A stretch of 18,178 nt of DNA, taken from NCBI GenBank assembly GCA_964442605.1, contig CAYTZR010000037.1:1-18178 (forward strand). Direction: 5' to 3'. The notes below the pieces were generated by a model. It was given only the letters and a program-made list of their open reading frames with translations, searched no databases and was not told where the DNA came from. This stretch comes from Monoglobus sp964442605 (GTDB lineage: Bacteria; Bacillota; Clostridia; Monoglobales; Monoglobaceae). The position numbers were made by a program, and so were the translations under genes. Of this stretch, positions 1 to 5,969 are shown piece after piece (position 1 is the first letter of the stretch; every line of letters begins with the position of its first letter).

Positions 1-154
1 TGCTTAACTCTGCGGTGACAGTTTTGTATGGTATTCTTCGGAGACTTTCGATATCGTTCCCATTTTCATCCGTCTCTTCCTGAGTGATTAAAACATTAGC
101 CTCCTCTTTGATTTCTGATGCCACATCAACCTCAGTTATTTTCTTTGATGCCAT
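1..154 (-). CDS. Partial tail/fibre-associated protein, N-terminus only
   Basis: The start is the ATG at 154, preceded by an AAGGAG ribosome binding site nine bases away. The reading frame stays open to the window edge, giving 51 residues beginning MASKKITEVDVASEIKEEAN and continuing with a Val-Leu-Ile-Thr-Gln stretch, an acidic segment and LRRIPYKTVTAEL. This resembles the N-termini of phage tail or fibre proteins that begin with a KIT-type motif and carry an LRRIP-like segment, but I cannot name a family. It follows the collar/fibre-domain protein by 23 bases, the usual place for a receptor-binding or fibre protein. The C-terminal part lies outside the window, so the function is an inference from position. 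Confidence 0.6.
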   Translation of the reverse strand, partial: MASKKITEVDVASEIKEEANVLITQEETDENGNDIESLRRIPYKTVTAELS

Positions 155-177
155 TTCTCTTCACTCCTTATTCTTTA

Positions 178-1215
178 TTAGGTTGGCGTATTAAATGATA
201 ACTCTATCGCCGGTATTCCCGCGCATAGGGGAATAATTTTTCCGTCGGTATAAAAGCCGCCAACTCCTGTATATCTTTCAACAGCAAAAAGATAGATATA
301 CTCATCATCCGGAGATGTTGAGTATATTCGAGGTAGTGCTTCTTCCGCGCTGCGATAGCCTATATTCCATAAAACCTCATTTACTTGCCGAGCATACACA
401 AAAATGGGTTCTCCGGGGTCAAGATTGCTAAAATATACAACGTATCCGGAATCGTCCTTTGTCAATATTCCGGCGTCCGCAACATCATCCAAATTATTTG
501 TCTCAAGCGAAACTGTCTCGTAGAACTTTTCAGAGTCGTTAGAAGCGGGCCGAATTACTTTACAGTAATTTACTTTAAAACTTATCGTCATTTCTGACAC
601 AACTTGTGAAGTTTGAAAGCCTAAATCGCCAAGAAACATTTTTTGCCCGACAGATTTATATAGTAACAATAGCCTTGCCTTCACATCCGCAGTAATGTCG
701 TTAAGGTCTTGCTTTAGACTGTCATCTTCTTCGGTCAGTGTTGCGACGGCGTTGTTTAAATCCTCTTTCGTTACGATTGTCAAGCTGTCGCTCAATGATA
801 TATCAACATTTGTATTGCTTCCGACATACACCATTATCTTTTCGGTCATTTCAAGCAAGCAATCCGCGCTTGAAGGAATTAAAACCGCTTTGTTGCTATC
901 GACGTAGCCGTAAGCAAACAGGATTTCTTTACTACTGTCCGAGGGGCTTTGAATAAATACGCCGGTTTCGGTTGCGTGAAACGACGTTGAAACATCACTG
1001 TTATCAAACGAACTCGTAAGGGTCACATAATCGTTGCCGCTATTATGCGTAACGCCGTGTATGGGAATAACCTTGACGGGCTTAGATAGTGCTGTTGCGC
1101 TTTCTCCGGCATTGCTTCCGCTTCCGAGCGCGATTTCTTTGAATACGATTGTCGATGCGTCTTCAAGGCAGTCAAGCAATGCGCTTTGTCCCTCTGCTGT
1201 TAAATTCATCACCAT
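178..1215 (-). CDS. Tail fibre / collar-domain protein
   Basis: 345 residues from the ATG at 1215, which has an AAGGA site six bases upstream; a longer in-frame start at 1233 lacks a good site. The N-terminal 150 residues (MVMNLTAEGQSALLDCLEDA, then FKEIALGSGS, and a TGVFIQ segment near residue 85) match the N-terminal phage tail-fibre/collar-type domain (PF12571-like), which attaches a fibre to the baseplate. A short polar helical linker follows (residues about 150-190, EDLNNAVATLTEEDDSLKQD), then a beta-rich C-terminal half ending in SFNTPT that I do not recognise. It comes directly after the DUF2612-like wedge protein, the usual site for the first fibre gene. It is probably a short fibre or an adaptor for the next protein; the C-terminal function is unknown. 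Confidence 0.75.
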   Translation of the reverse strand: MVMNLTAEGQSALLDCLEDASTIVFKEIALGSGSNAGESATALSKPVKVIPIHGVTHNSGNDYVTLTSSFDNSDVSTSFHATETGVFIQSPSDSSKEILFAYGYVDSNKAVLIPSSADCLLEMTEKIMVYVGSNTNVDISLSDSLTIVTKEDLNNAVATLTEEDDSLKQDLNDITADVKARLLLLYKSVGQKMFLGDLGFQTSQVVSEMTISFKVNYCKVIRPASNDSEKFYETVSLETNNLDDVADAGILTKDDSGYVVYFSNLDPGEPIFVYARQVNEVLWNIGYRSAEEALPRIYSTSPDDEYIYLFAVERYTGVGGFYTDGKIIPLCAGIPAIELSFNTPT

Positions 1216-1229
1216 TTTAATTCCTTCTT

Positions 1230-1883
1230 TCACACTATGATATGGTAGCCGCTTTCATCGGTAAGCAAATTACCGTTTTCGTCAGAATAATACTCCCTTT
1301 CTTCCAAAACGGGAGCATTACCTGAAATTGTCATTACTGCACCAAGTCTTTCTCCAAAGCCCACGTTACACGTCGCGGTATCGGAAAGCTTCATGGTAAT
1401 TTCAAGTCCCACGCCGCCCGCTTTTATGTAGGGGATATATTCAAGTTGCTTGGCACTGTCTCCTTCCGCATCAAACGCAAGCAGTATCTTTGCCGGCTTT
1501 GATATATCCTCGGAATATGTGAGTGGAGGACCTGTCCAGAACATATTGATTGCGTTCATCATTTCGTAGTAGGTGCATCTGCAGGTGTTCTTCAGTATCT
1601 TGTAAATCAGATATTTCCTGTATGTCTCGTCAGGCAGAACAGAAGCGGCTGCGGCTCCGTCCAGCTGTGCGGCTTCGAGTCTGCTCATACATACTATGTC
1701 TCCCGCGCCGTCAAGCTGAGTTCCTTCGGCGTCGTTTATGTTTCGTTTGTTTTTAAGCTGTTCAAAAAACGCGTACACATCGTTTAGCTGTTCTCCTATC
1801 ACTTCGCAAAGCGCTTCCACATTCGGCCTGTCTTTGAACTGCTCCAAAAGGTCATCCTTAAGATTTTTGATGTAATCAGCCAT
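1230..1883 (-). CDS. DUF2612-like baseplate wedge/tail protein
   Basis: 217 residues beginning MADYIKNLKDDLLEQFKDRP. The N-terminal part has an amphipathic helix followed by residues about 47-68, RNINDAEGTQLDGAGDIVCM, the hallmark 'A.G.QLD..G.I' segment of DUF2612 and related Mu gp48-like tail proteins. These proteins sit at the baseplate periphery and link baseplate J to the fibres. A YRKYLIYKILKNT segment (near residue 88) and a C-terminal ENGNLLTDESGYHIIV tail complete it. It overlaps the end of baseplate J by eight bases, with its ribosome binding site inside the last codons of that gene, so translation is probably coupled. The order J, DUF2612, fibre matches known simple contractile tails. 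Confidence 0.8.
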   Translation of the reverse strand: MADYIKNLKDDLLEQFKDRPNVEALCEVIGEQLNDVYAFFEQLKNKRNINDAEGTQLDGAGDIVCMSRLEAAQLDGAAAASVLPDETYRKYLIYKILKNTCRCTYYEMMNAINMFWTGPPLTYSEDISKPAKILLAFDAEGDSAKQLEYIPYIKAGGVGLEITMKLSDTATCNVGFGERLGAVMTISGNAPVLEEREYYSDENGNLLTDESGYHIIV

Positions 1884-3327
1884 CTATAGTCACCTCAATC
1901 ATGGATTCGGCAGTATGCGCTCTTTGTCTGGCGGCTATATCTATGCTTCGGTACGGATACTCTGTGGGTACTTCGGACGTGCTGGAGGTACTCGCTATGC
2001 TTATGTCGATATAGCTGATGCCCGTACAGGATTTATACAAATCGCTTACAAATTCCTGTGGCACAACATCCTGACCCGCGTCGAGTTCGGATATATTTTC
2101 AAGTATCGCTTCTTTGAGTAACTCAGCATAGTTGGACGGTACACTTTCGTTTGCTTTAAATGTGATACCGAGCTTCACCCACACATAAACCGTCTCCGGT
2201 CTGTTAAAGCGGATAGGTATATCTTCGCCGTTTACTCCTGTTACATTGACAACGATACTTCCGTATGTAGATATGCCTCCGGCTTTGTTTTCAAGTATTT
2301 GCTGCGCAATTTCTGTTTCGTCTCCGCCTTCCGCAACTATTTCTATGCTGTGCGGAGGTCTGCCGTATTCGTCCGTTTCATCGCTTGTATTTTCATACGG
2401 GGCGACGCTCAAAACACCCTGAACATTGCTAAGTATCGCGCTTCTTATGCTTTCGAGCATCATTGACGAACGGTTGAATATTTTGTCTGTATAAGATTGC
2501 CTGAACTCTGTATCGGTTTCTTCGTCGTTTCCGGCAATATATCCGCAGGGGTTGGTTACCGCAAGCAGTCCTGAGTTCGCCTTTATAATCTCCGTTATGG
2601 CGTCATCAGGTATGAGTATATCTCCTACCTCCGTAGTGCCGAATACGATAATTGACGTGACTGTATCGGTAGTTAGATTTTCCGACAAAACCATAACGTG
2701 CTGAGTGTTTAGCGCGGCAGCCTCTACCGAAAGCAGTGTTCCGGCTTCGTTGACAGCGGTTGTAAAATTTTCATCGGTGATTGCGTCAGATAAGCCTTGC
2801 AGAATTACATTTGCGTTTACCGAGGTTGCGACATAGGAATAGGCACTGCCGTCAAGCATTATTGTATAGGCGCTGCCAATGACCGCTGACACAACCTTTA
2901 TGTCCGCCTTATTGAACGAACTCCTTGTGATTTGCTTTTCTTCCGTAATTGTCAAGTAGGTTTTTGGGTTGGTGTCGGATGCTATCATTGTGCCGGAAGC
3001 GAGTACAGTGCCGTCTGTTCCTTTACAGTGAATGGGATAATACGACTTTGACGCGGCTTCTCTCGTGGAGCCTCCGTACTGCGCGGCATAATCAAGGCTT
3101 ACCCCTTCCGCTGTGGACGGATACTGCGAGTAATATACATCTTCGCCAAGCTCCCACAGCTCCGCGAGTTGGTCCGCAACATTCGTCAGGAAATGATTAA
3201 CAAACGATTGCGGATTTTGTCTTGTGTTTACGCCCCATTTTTCTGTGAGACTTGTGTGCATTTCATCTTCGATGGTATCAAGACGCTTGATATTCGGACC
3301 CTTTGATGTCAATCCGTATTCAGACAT
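1876..3327 (-). CDS. Baseplate J-like protein
   Basis: 483 residues, a normal length for the family. Baseplate J (T4 gp6 equivalent) forms the wedge ring of contractile tails. Seen in the sequence: an N-terminal helical region with LAELWELGEDVYYSQYPSTA (residues about 54-73), a LDYAAQYGG motif near 78-86, a central beta-rich domain, and the diagnostic GNDEETDTEFRQSYTDKIFN segment around residues 266-285, which corresponds to the conserved G.D.E.D...R of the family. The C-terminal GISYIDISIAS region is also typical. The start ATG overlaps the stop of the gp25-like gene by eight bases and uses a GAGGTGA site within that gene. The gene is complete, with no gap. Confidence 0.93.
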   Translation of the reverse strand: MSEYGLTSKGPNIKRLDTIEDEMHTSLTEKWGVNTRQNPQSFVNHFLTNVADQLAELWELGEDVYYSQYPSTAEGVSLDYAAQYGGSTREAASKSYYPIHCKGTDGTVLASGTMIASDTNPKTYLTITEEKQITRSSFNKADIKVVSAVIGSAYTIMLDGSAYSYVATSVNANVILQGLSDAITDENFTTAVNEAGTLLSVEAAALNTQHVMVLSENLTTDTVTSIIVFGTTEVGDILIPDDAITEIIKANSGLLAVTNPCGYIAGNDEETDTEFRQSYTDKIFNRSSMMLESIRSAILSNVQGVLSVAPYENTSDETDEYGRPPHSIEIVAEGGDETEIAQQILENKAGGISTYGSIVVNVTGVNGEDIPIRFNRPETVYVWVKLGITFKANESVPSNYAELLKEAILENISELDAGQDVVPQEFVSDLYKSCTGISYIDISIASTSSTSEVPTEYPYRSIDIAARQRAHTAESMIEVTIDG

Positions 3328-3534
3328 TTATAGTCACCTCGTCGTTGTAGTTTTCCTCGCCTACAGAGTAAGCAAACTTAAACGTCGCCTTTCTTCTCTT
3401 GGCGTCATATTCGCTTTTGATAATCTTGGCGTTTTCCACGCCGTCAACGCTCATAATTTCTGAGCGTATTAGCTGTTGTATCATACGGATGTTCGGGTTT
3501 TTAACCCACACGTCCTCATACCATGAAAATCCCA
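3320..3534 (-). CDS. Gp25-like baseplate wedge protein, C-terminal fragment
   Basis: Only the last 70 or so residues are visible; the N-terminus lies in the 100-N gap at 3535-3634. The visible part begins GFSWYEDVWVKNPNIRMIQQ, followed by IRSEIMSVDGVENAKIIKSE. The pattern 'G.W..DV..K.P......I..EI....GV' is what gp25/W-type wedge proteins (DUF2634/GPW_gp25-like) show, including the loop before the helix and the VDGV turn. Family members are about 110-140 residues, so roughly half is missing. An open frame can be read through the Ns by chance and should not be trusted. The gene ends in DEVTINV, where the last codons also form the ribosome binding site for baseplate J. Confidence 0.7.
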
Positions 3535-3634
3535 NNNNNNNNNNNNNNNNNNNNNNNNNNNNNNNNNNNNNNNNNNNNNNNNNNNNNNNNNNNNNNNNNN
3601 NNNNNNNNNNNNNNNNNNNNNNNNNNNNNNNNNN
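3535..3634. other. Assembly gap (100 N), true missing sequence
   Basis: A run of exactly 100 Ns joins two contigs. The flanks share no repeated sequence, unlike the gaps at 4973 and 7935. It removes the C-terminus of the spike gene and the N-terminus of the gp25-like gene, so the real missing length is probably a few hundred bases, judged from the usual size of these proteins. Confidence 0.95.
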
Positions 3635-4112
3635 TAGCCGCGTCAATCTCGGCAGAATTGGTTTTCAGCACGATTTTCGAACTGCCGCATCCTATAACAA
3701 CCGCGTTTTCTTCGCAAGCCTGTTTTATGTACGAGTTTGCCTTTGTAAACAAACCGGGTATGCAAACAGAGTTCGTCATGTCAAAGGGCAAATCTGTCTC
3801 CGTTTCCTGACCGTACAGCCAATAATCTATAGAATTTTCAGCCGTTATAATCAGGCATCCGTCGCCCGCCTTAACCGGAAAAGCTACCACCGCCGACTGG
3901 CCGTAGCCTTGCGGGAACAGAACGGGGACGCCCGTAATCTGAGGATAGTTCATGCTGCTCCCGTCAGGTTTCTTGTACTTCATGACGGGAAGGACGGTTG
4001 CCAGCCCTGTTGTGGCGTTAAAGGACACTATCTTTCCCGGCACAGCAGTGTGCATATCCCTTATCTCACTTTTTATCATGTCCTTAACCGCCTGTACAAA
4101 ATCCTGCATCAT
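3635..4112 (-). CDS. Gp138-type membrane-puncturing spike protein, 3' truncated by gap
   Basis: About 159 residues are visible before the gap. The start is the first of two adjacent ATGs (MMQDFVQAVKDMIKSEIRDM), with GGAGGTGA seven bases upstream; the second ATG is an equal candidate. Residues about 20-130 match the N-terminal OB-fold domain of Gp138-like spikes: PGKIVSFNATTGLATVLPVM, GVPVLFPQGYGQSAVVAFPV, then GDGCLIITAENSIDYWL. The protein forms a trimer at the tip of the tail tube and pierces the host envelope. The visible part ends SSKIVLKTNSAEIDAA, the beginning of the repetitive beta-helix region whose end is lost. It starts two bases after the hub gene stop, consistent with coupled translation of hub and spike. 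Confidence 0.85.
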
Positions 4113-4114
4113 AG

Positions 4115-5136
4115 TCAGCTCACCTCCAAAAGTCTTGCCGTGCAGTTCCAGTCTCCGGATTGATTATCGCCTTGTATGTCTATCGAATGAACTCTGAAAC
4201 ATCCCGTCACGGTTTTGCTTTCCACTTTGACATAATCGCCAATATTGATAGCTCCGTTCAGCAGATATTCCACATCCCAACCGAGAGTGTTTGTCCCTGT
4301 CTCTTCATCCTCTGAGACAACAACCCTTTCGGGTATGCCGATAAGTCCGGTGTCCGCCGAAAGCAGATACACCTCCGTGGACATAACTCCGCCCGGTCTT
4401 TTAACCTGAAGAACACCGTTCTGCAGCGACCACGATAGTCCGCAGCAGTCACAGCCCTTTGTTAAAATATTTCTTGCCTTGCCGACGTAGGTGTACCCGT
4501 TGTGTATGTCGGCAAATGTCACGTCGTAAGCGTAAGAAATAGCGACGCCCATCTGCGCCGCAACATCGTCAAATATTGTTTTCCAATTGACCTTATCGGT
4601 ATATGACACGGAAACATATGTGTCTCTAACCTCTACAAGACTGTCAACAACCTCAATTTCCGTTTTTCTGTCAGCTCCGTCAAGAGAAGTCGTTGCATAG
4701 CTCACTATGCCGGTAAAAATGAGCGGCAAATGACTGTTATACCCCGCCCTGAGCGATACAACACAGTCCTTTTCGCTTAAAACCGCAAGATGCCGGTTGT
4801 TAAGATTCCATAATGTCACTTTGCCCGTGTTTTGAGTTTCTGAGTCTTCTCTTTGTAGCGAAAACGAAACGTGAAGCGGTACCGGCTGGCTTGGTGATAC
4901 TTCTCCAACCTCAAATCCCTCGCCGCCCGACCGTCCTGCCGCTACTCTGTATTGTCTGTCAAAATTCTCATANNNNNNNNNNNNNNNNNNNNNNNNNNNN
5001 NNNNNNNNNNNNNNNNNNNNNNNNNNNNNNNNNNNNNNNNNNNNNNNNNNNNNNNNNNNNNNNNNNNNNNNNCCTCGCCGCCCGACCGTCCTGCCGCTAC
5101 TCTGTATTGTCTGTCAAAATTCTCATAACCAGCCAT
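4115..5136 (-). CDS. Baseplate hub / late control D-like protein (288 aa after removing gap artefact)
   Basis: The start is the ATG at 5136 with GAGGAG seven bases upstream, giving MAGYENFDRQYRVAAGRSGG. The frame is interrupted by 100 Ns flanked by two identical 55-bp copies; removing 155 bases leaves 867 bases, exactly 289 codons, and reads smoothly through GRSGGEGFEVGEVSPSQ. The remainder contains NTGKVTLWNLNNRHLAVL, a typical segment of phage hub proteins in which a small beta domain is followed by FTGIVSYATTSLDGADRKTE and a C-terminal domain ending in CFRVHSIDIQGDNQSGDWNC. This matches the gpD/gp27-like hub that crowns the tube and holds the spike encoded next. Reading only from 4819 would give a falsely truncated 234-residue protein. 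Confidence 0.8.
4918..4972. repeat. 55-bp contig-end duplicate, left copy
   Basis: These 55 bases, beginning cctcgccgcccgaccg and ending attctcata, recur exactly at 5073-5127 on the other side of the N run. The two copies are almost certainly the same genomic sequence represented twice, because the gene reads through when one is removed. Confidence 0.95.
4973..5072. other. Assembly gap (100 N), probably artefactual
   Basis: 100 Ns between two identical 55-bp flanks. Collapsing the flanks restores an uninterrupted hub gene, so there is probably no missing sequence here. A 55-bp overlap is what a de Bruijn graph with k=55 leaves at a branch, which suggests strain variation nearby. Confidence 0.9.
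5073..5127. repeat. 55-bp contig-end duplicate, right copy
   Basis: Exact copy of 4918-4972, adjoining the right side of the N run. It encodes residues near the hub N-terminus (YENFDRQYRVAAGRSGG) in the correct frame for the start at 5136. Confidence 0.95.
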
Positions 5137-5225
5137 AGCAACACTCCTCTCATATGAATAAACGGGCTATCCTTATGATGTATTTGGTCCTAATGACAGA
5201 AGCTAAAAAAGGACCGAATACACTC

Positions 5226-5247
5226 GTGCGTTTTGCAAAAAACGCAC
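5226..5247. repeat. Perfect 9-bp hairpin with 4-nt loop
   Basis: GTGCGTTTT at 5226-5234 pairs with AAAACGCAC at 5239-5247 around the loop GCAA. On the transcribed (minus) strand the loop reads TTGC. No T-run directly follows it on the minus strand; one occurs about 15 bases later (5205-5210), so it is a poor match to a standard intrinsic terminator. Confidence 0.75.
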
Positions 5248-5275
5248 ATATATATTATATATATATTATATATGT
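5246..5275. repeat. A/T-only palindrome
   Basis: ACATATATA at 5246-5254 and TATATATGT at 5267-5275 are perfect inverted arms around a 12-base A/T spacer that can itself pair. Twenty-six consecutive bases (5248-5273) are A or T only, so the stretch would melt easily or extrude as a cruciform. Confidence 0.8.
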
Positions 5276-5303
5276 TACGGTTACGGTTACGGTTACGGTT
5301 ACG
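5274..5303. repeat. Tandem hexamer GTTACG x5
   Basis: Five exact, uninterrupted copies of GTTACG (CGTAAC on the minus strand). It directly abuts the A/T palindrome. A perfect hexamer run is prone to slippage, so copy number may vary between strains. It is outside any convincing gene, so a change would alter spacing rather than frame. Confidence 0.95.
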
Positions 5304-5311
5304 TATGGAAC

Positions 5312-5365
5312 GTCCGTGGAATTTCCGTTAAAAAATCCGCAGAATTTCCGCGGACATTCCACGGA
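5312..5365. repeat. Long inverted repeat containing second 11-bp repeat array
   Basis: GTCCGTGGAAT at 5312-5322 is the exact reverse complement of ATTCCACGGAC at 5355-5365. Inside, TCCGC (5336-5340) pairs with GCGGA (5350-5354), directly beneath the outer stem. On the minus strand the right half reads as three degenerate 11-bp units, TCCGTGGAATG, TCCGCGGAAAT and TCTGCGGATTT (5364 down to 5332), related to the array at 5561-5616. No T-run follows on either strand in the right place for a terminator. Confidence 0.8.
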
Positions 5366-5420
5366 CAAAAAAGTAAAAAGCTGAAAAACCCTGATTTTAA
5401 GGCATTTTTCAAAGACCATA

Positions 5421-5437
5421 ACATTTTTGTAAAATGT
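5421..5437. repeat. Small hairpin
   Basis: ACATTTT at 5421-5427 and AAAATGT at 5431-5437 form a 7-bp stem with a 3-base loop. It is A/T-rich and weak; it is noted because it adds to the concentration of inverted repeats in this island. Confidence 0.5.
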
Positions 5438-5560
5438 CATATGCTCGATTTTGTACCGCAAAAATTTATTGGTACACAGCAGATGCAATGTGATAAAATG
5501 TGGTACATTATACTTTGTCCGAGCTTTTATGTGCGGACTGCAATTGGAATTTCTACAAAA

Positions 5561-5616
5561 ATTTCCACGGAAATTCCACGGATTTTCCACGGATTTTCCA
5601 CGGATTTTCCGACGGA
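5561..5616. repeat. Five tandem 11-bp repeats (TTTTCCACGGA type)
   Basis: On the plus strand the units are ATTTCCACGGA, AATTCCACGGA, TTTTCCACGGA, TTTTCCACGGA and TTTTCCGACGGA, the last with one inserted G. The spacing is about one DNA helical turn, so the core CCACGGA and the A/T tracts lie on the same face of the helix. This is the pattern of iterated protein-binding sites or of intrinsically bent DNA. It begins about 20 bases after the stop codon of the plug-like gene in transcription order. Confidence 0.9.
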
Positions 5617-5635
5617 CAAACTGCAAAATATTGTC

Positions 5636-5956
5636 TCAATCTTCAAAAGACACGGGGTAAAAGCGAAATTCCGCATCGCCGTTTACAAAGTCCTGCCTTC
5701 CAATACGGTCATTATTGCTGACTGCGCCGAATATGCCATCCGGCAGCCCCGACGCCGCGCAAAACAGATTTAGCGGAAAATTCGGAACAATTTTAGCCCC
5801 GACCAATATAGGTTCGTTCGTAGAGCTATAAATCCCGAATTTCCAATAGTCCTTTGTGTCGGTATAGGTAAAGCGTATCAGGTAAACCGTGCCGTTAAGC
5901 ACAATCCTCGATACGCTGTCATTCATATCGGGGATTTCAATTGAAATATAATCCAT
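5636..5956 (-). CDS. Baseplate plug-like protein (Pam3 gp18-like)
   Basis: 106 residues from the ATG at 5956 (MDYISIEIPDMND), which has AGGAGG nine bases upstream; a TTG at 5965 touches the ribosome binding site and is unlikely. The protein has the pattern of the small all-beta 'plug' proteins of simple contractile tails: VLNGTVYLIRFTYTDTKDYW in the first half, then LVGAKIVPNFPLNLFC, a short loop, and a C-terminal DFVNGDAEFRFYP. The NDR.GR.DF segment before the end is characteristic. The plug closes the tube end near the hub. It lies between the Dit-like and hub genes as in related phages, but is followed by the non-coding island rather than directly by the hub. Confidence 0.75.
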   Translation of the reverse strand: MDYISIEIPDMNDSVSRIVLNGTVYLIRFTYTDTKDYWKFGIYSSTNEPILVGAKIVPNFPLNLFCAASGLPDGIFGAVSNNDRIGRQDFVNGDAEFRFYPVSFED

Positions 5957-5969
5957 ATCTGTCAACCTC

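Larger units (their letters stand above)
5137..5635. other. Non-coding repeat-rich island inside the late operon
   Basis: About 500 bases separate the plug-like gene (stop at 5636) from the hub gene (start at 5136), whereas nearly all other junctions in the window overlap or are under 60 bases. No open frame here looks like a gene: the frames present are made of repeat translations (VTVTVTVT, or RGKSVENPWNFRG-type strings) and lack ribosome binding sites. The composition is A/T-rich compared with the neighbours. Reading in transcription order, it holds an array of five 11-bp repeats, a spacer with a TATAAT-like hexamer (minus strand, 5507-5512), small hairpins, a second degenerate 11-bp array within a longer inverted repeat, five hexamers, an A/T palindrome and a perfect hairpin. 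The function is unknown; a regulatory leader, protein-binding site or replication element are all possible. Confidence 0.8.

Noticed and set aside
178..1215. Diversity-generating retroelement target in the fibre gene
   Set aside because: No reverse transcriptase, template repeat or variable-repeat signature is seen within the window.
3516..4112. Spike gene read through the N run as a 198-residue protein
   Set aside because: The residues after the Ns come from an unrelated frame of the next gene; the gap length is arbitrary.
4918..5127. True 55-bp tandem duplication in the hub gene
   Set aside because: The same exact length occurs at the other artefactual gap (7880-8089), and collapse restores both frames, so an assembly origin explains both.
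5274..5303. Telomere-like repeat
   Set aside because: A five-copy hexamer inside a gene cluster with coding sequence on both sides is not a chromosome or phage end.
5561..5616. CRISPR array
   Set aside because: The units are 11 bp, contiguous and without spacers, and there are no cas genes.
5255..5626. Minus-strand open frame of 123 residues in the repeat island
   Set aside because: It uses a TTG without a ribosome binding site, and its sequence is mostly the translation of the 11-bp repeats and the hexamer run (VTVTVTVT), with low-complexity composition unlike its neighbours.
5441..5773. Plus-strand open frames over the 11-bp repeats (FPRIFHGFSTDFP-type sequence)
   Set aside because: They consist of repeat translation and run antisense into the plug-like gene; there is no start signal.
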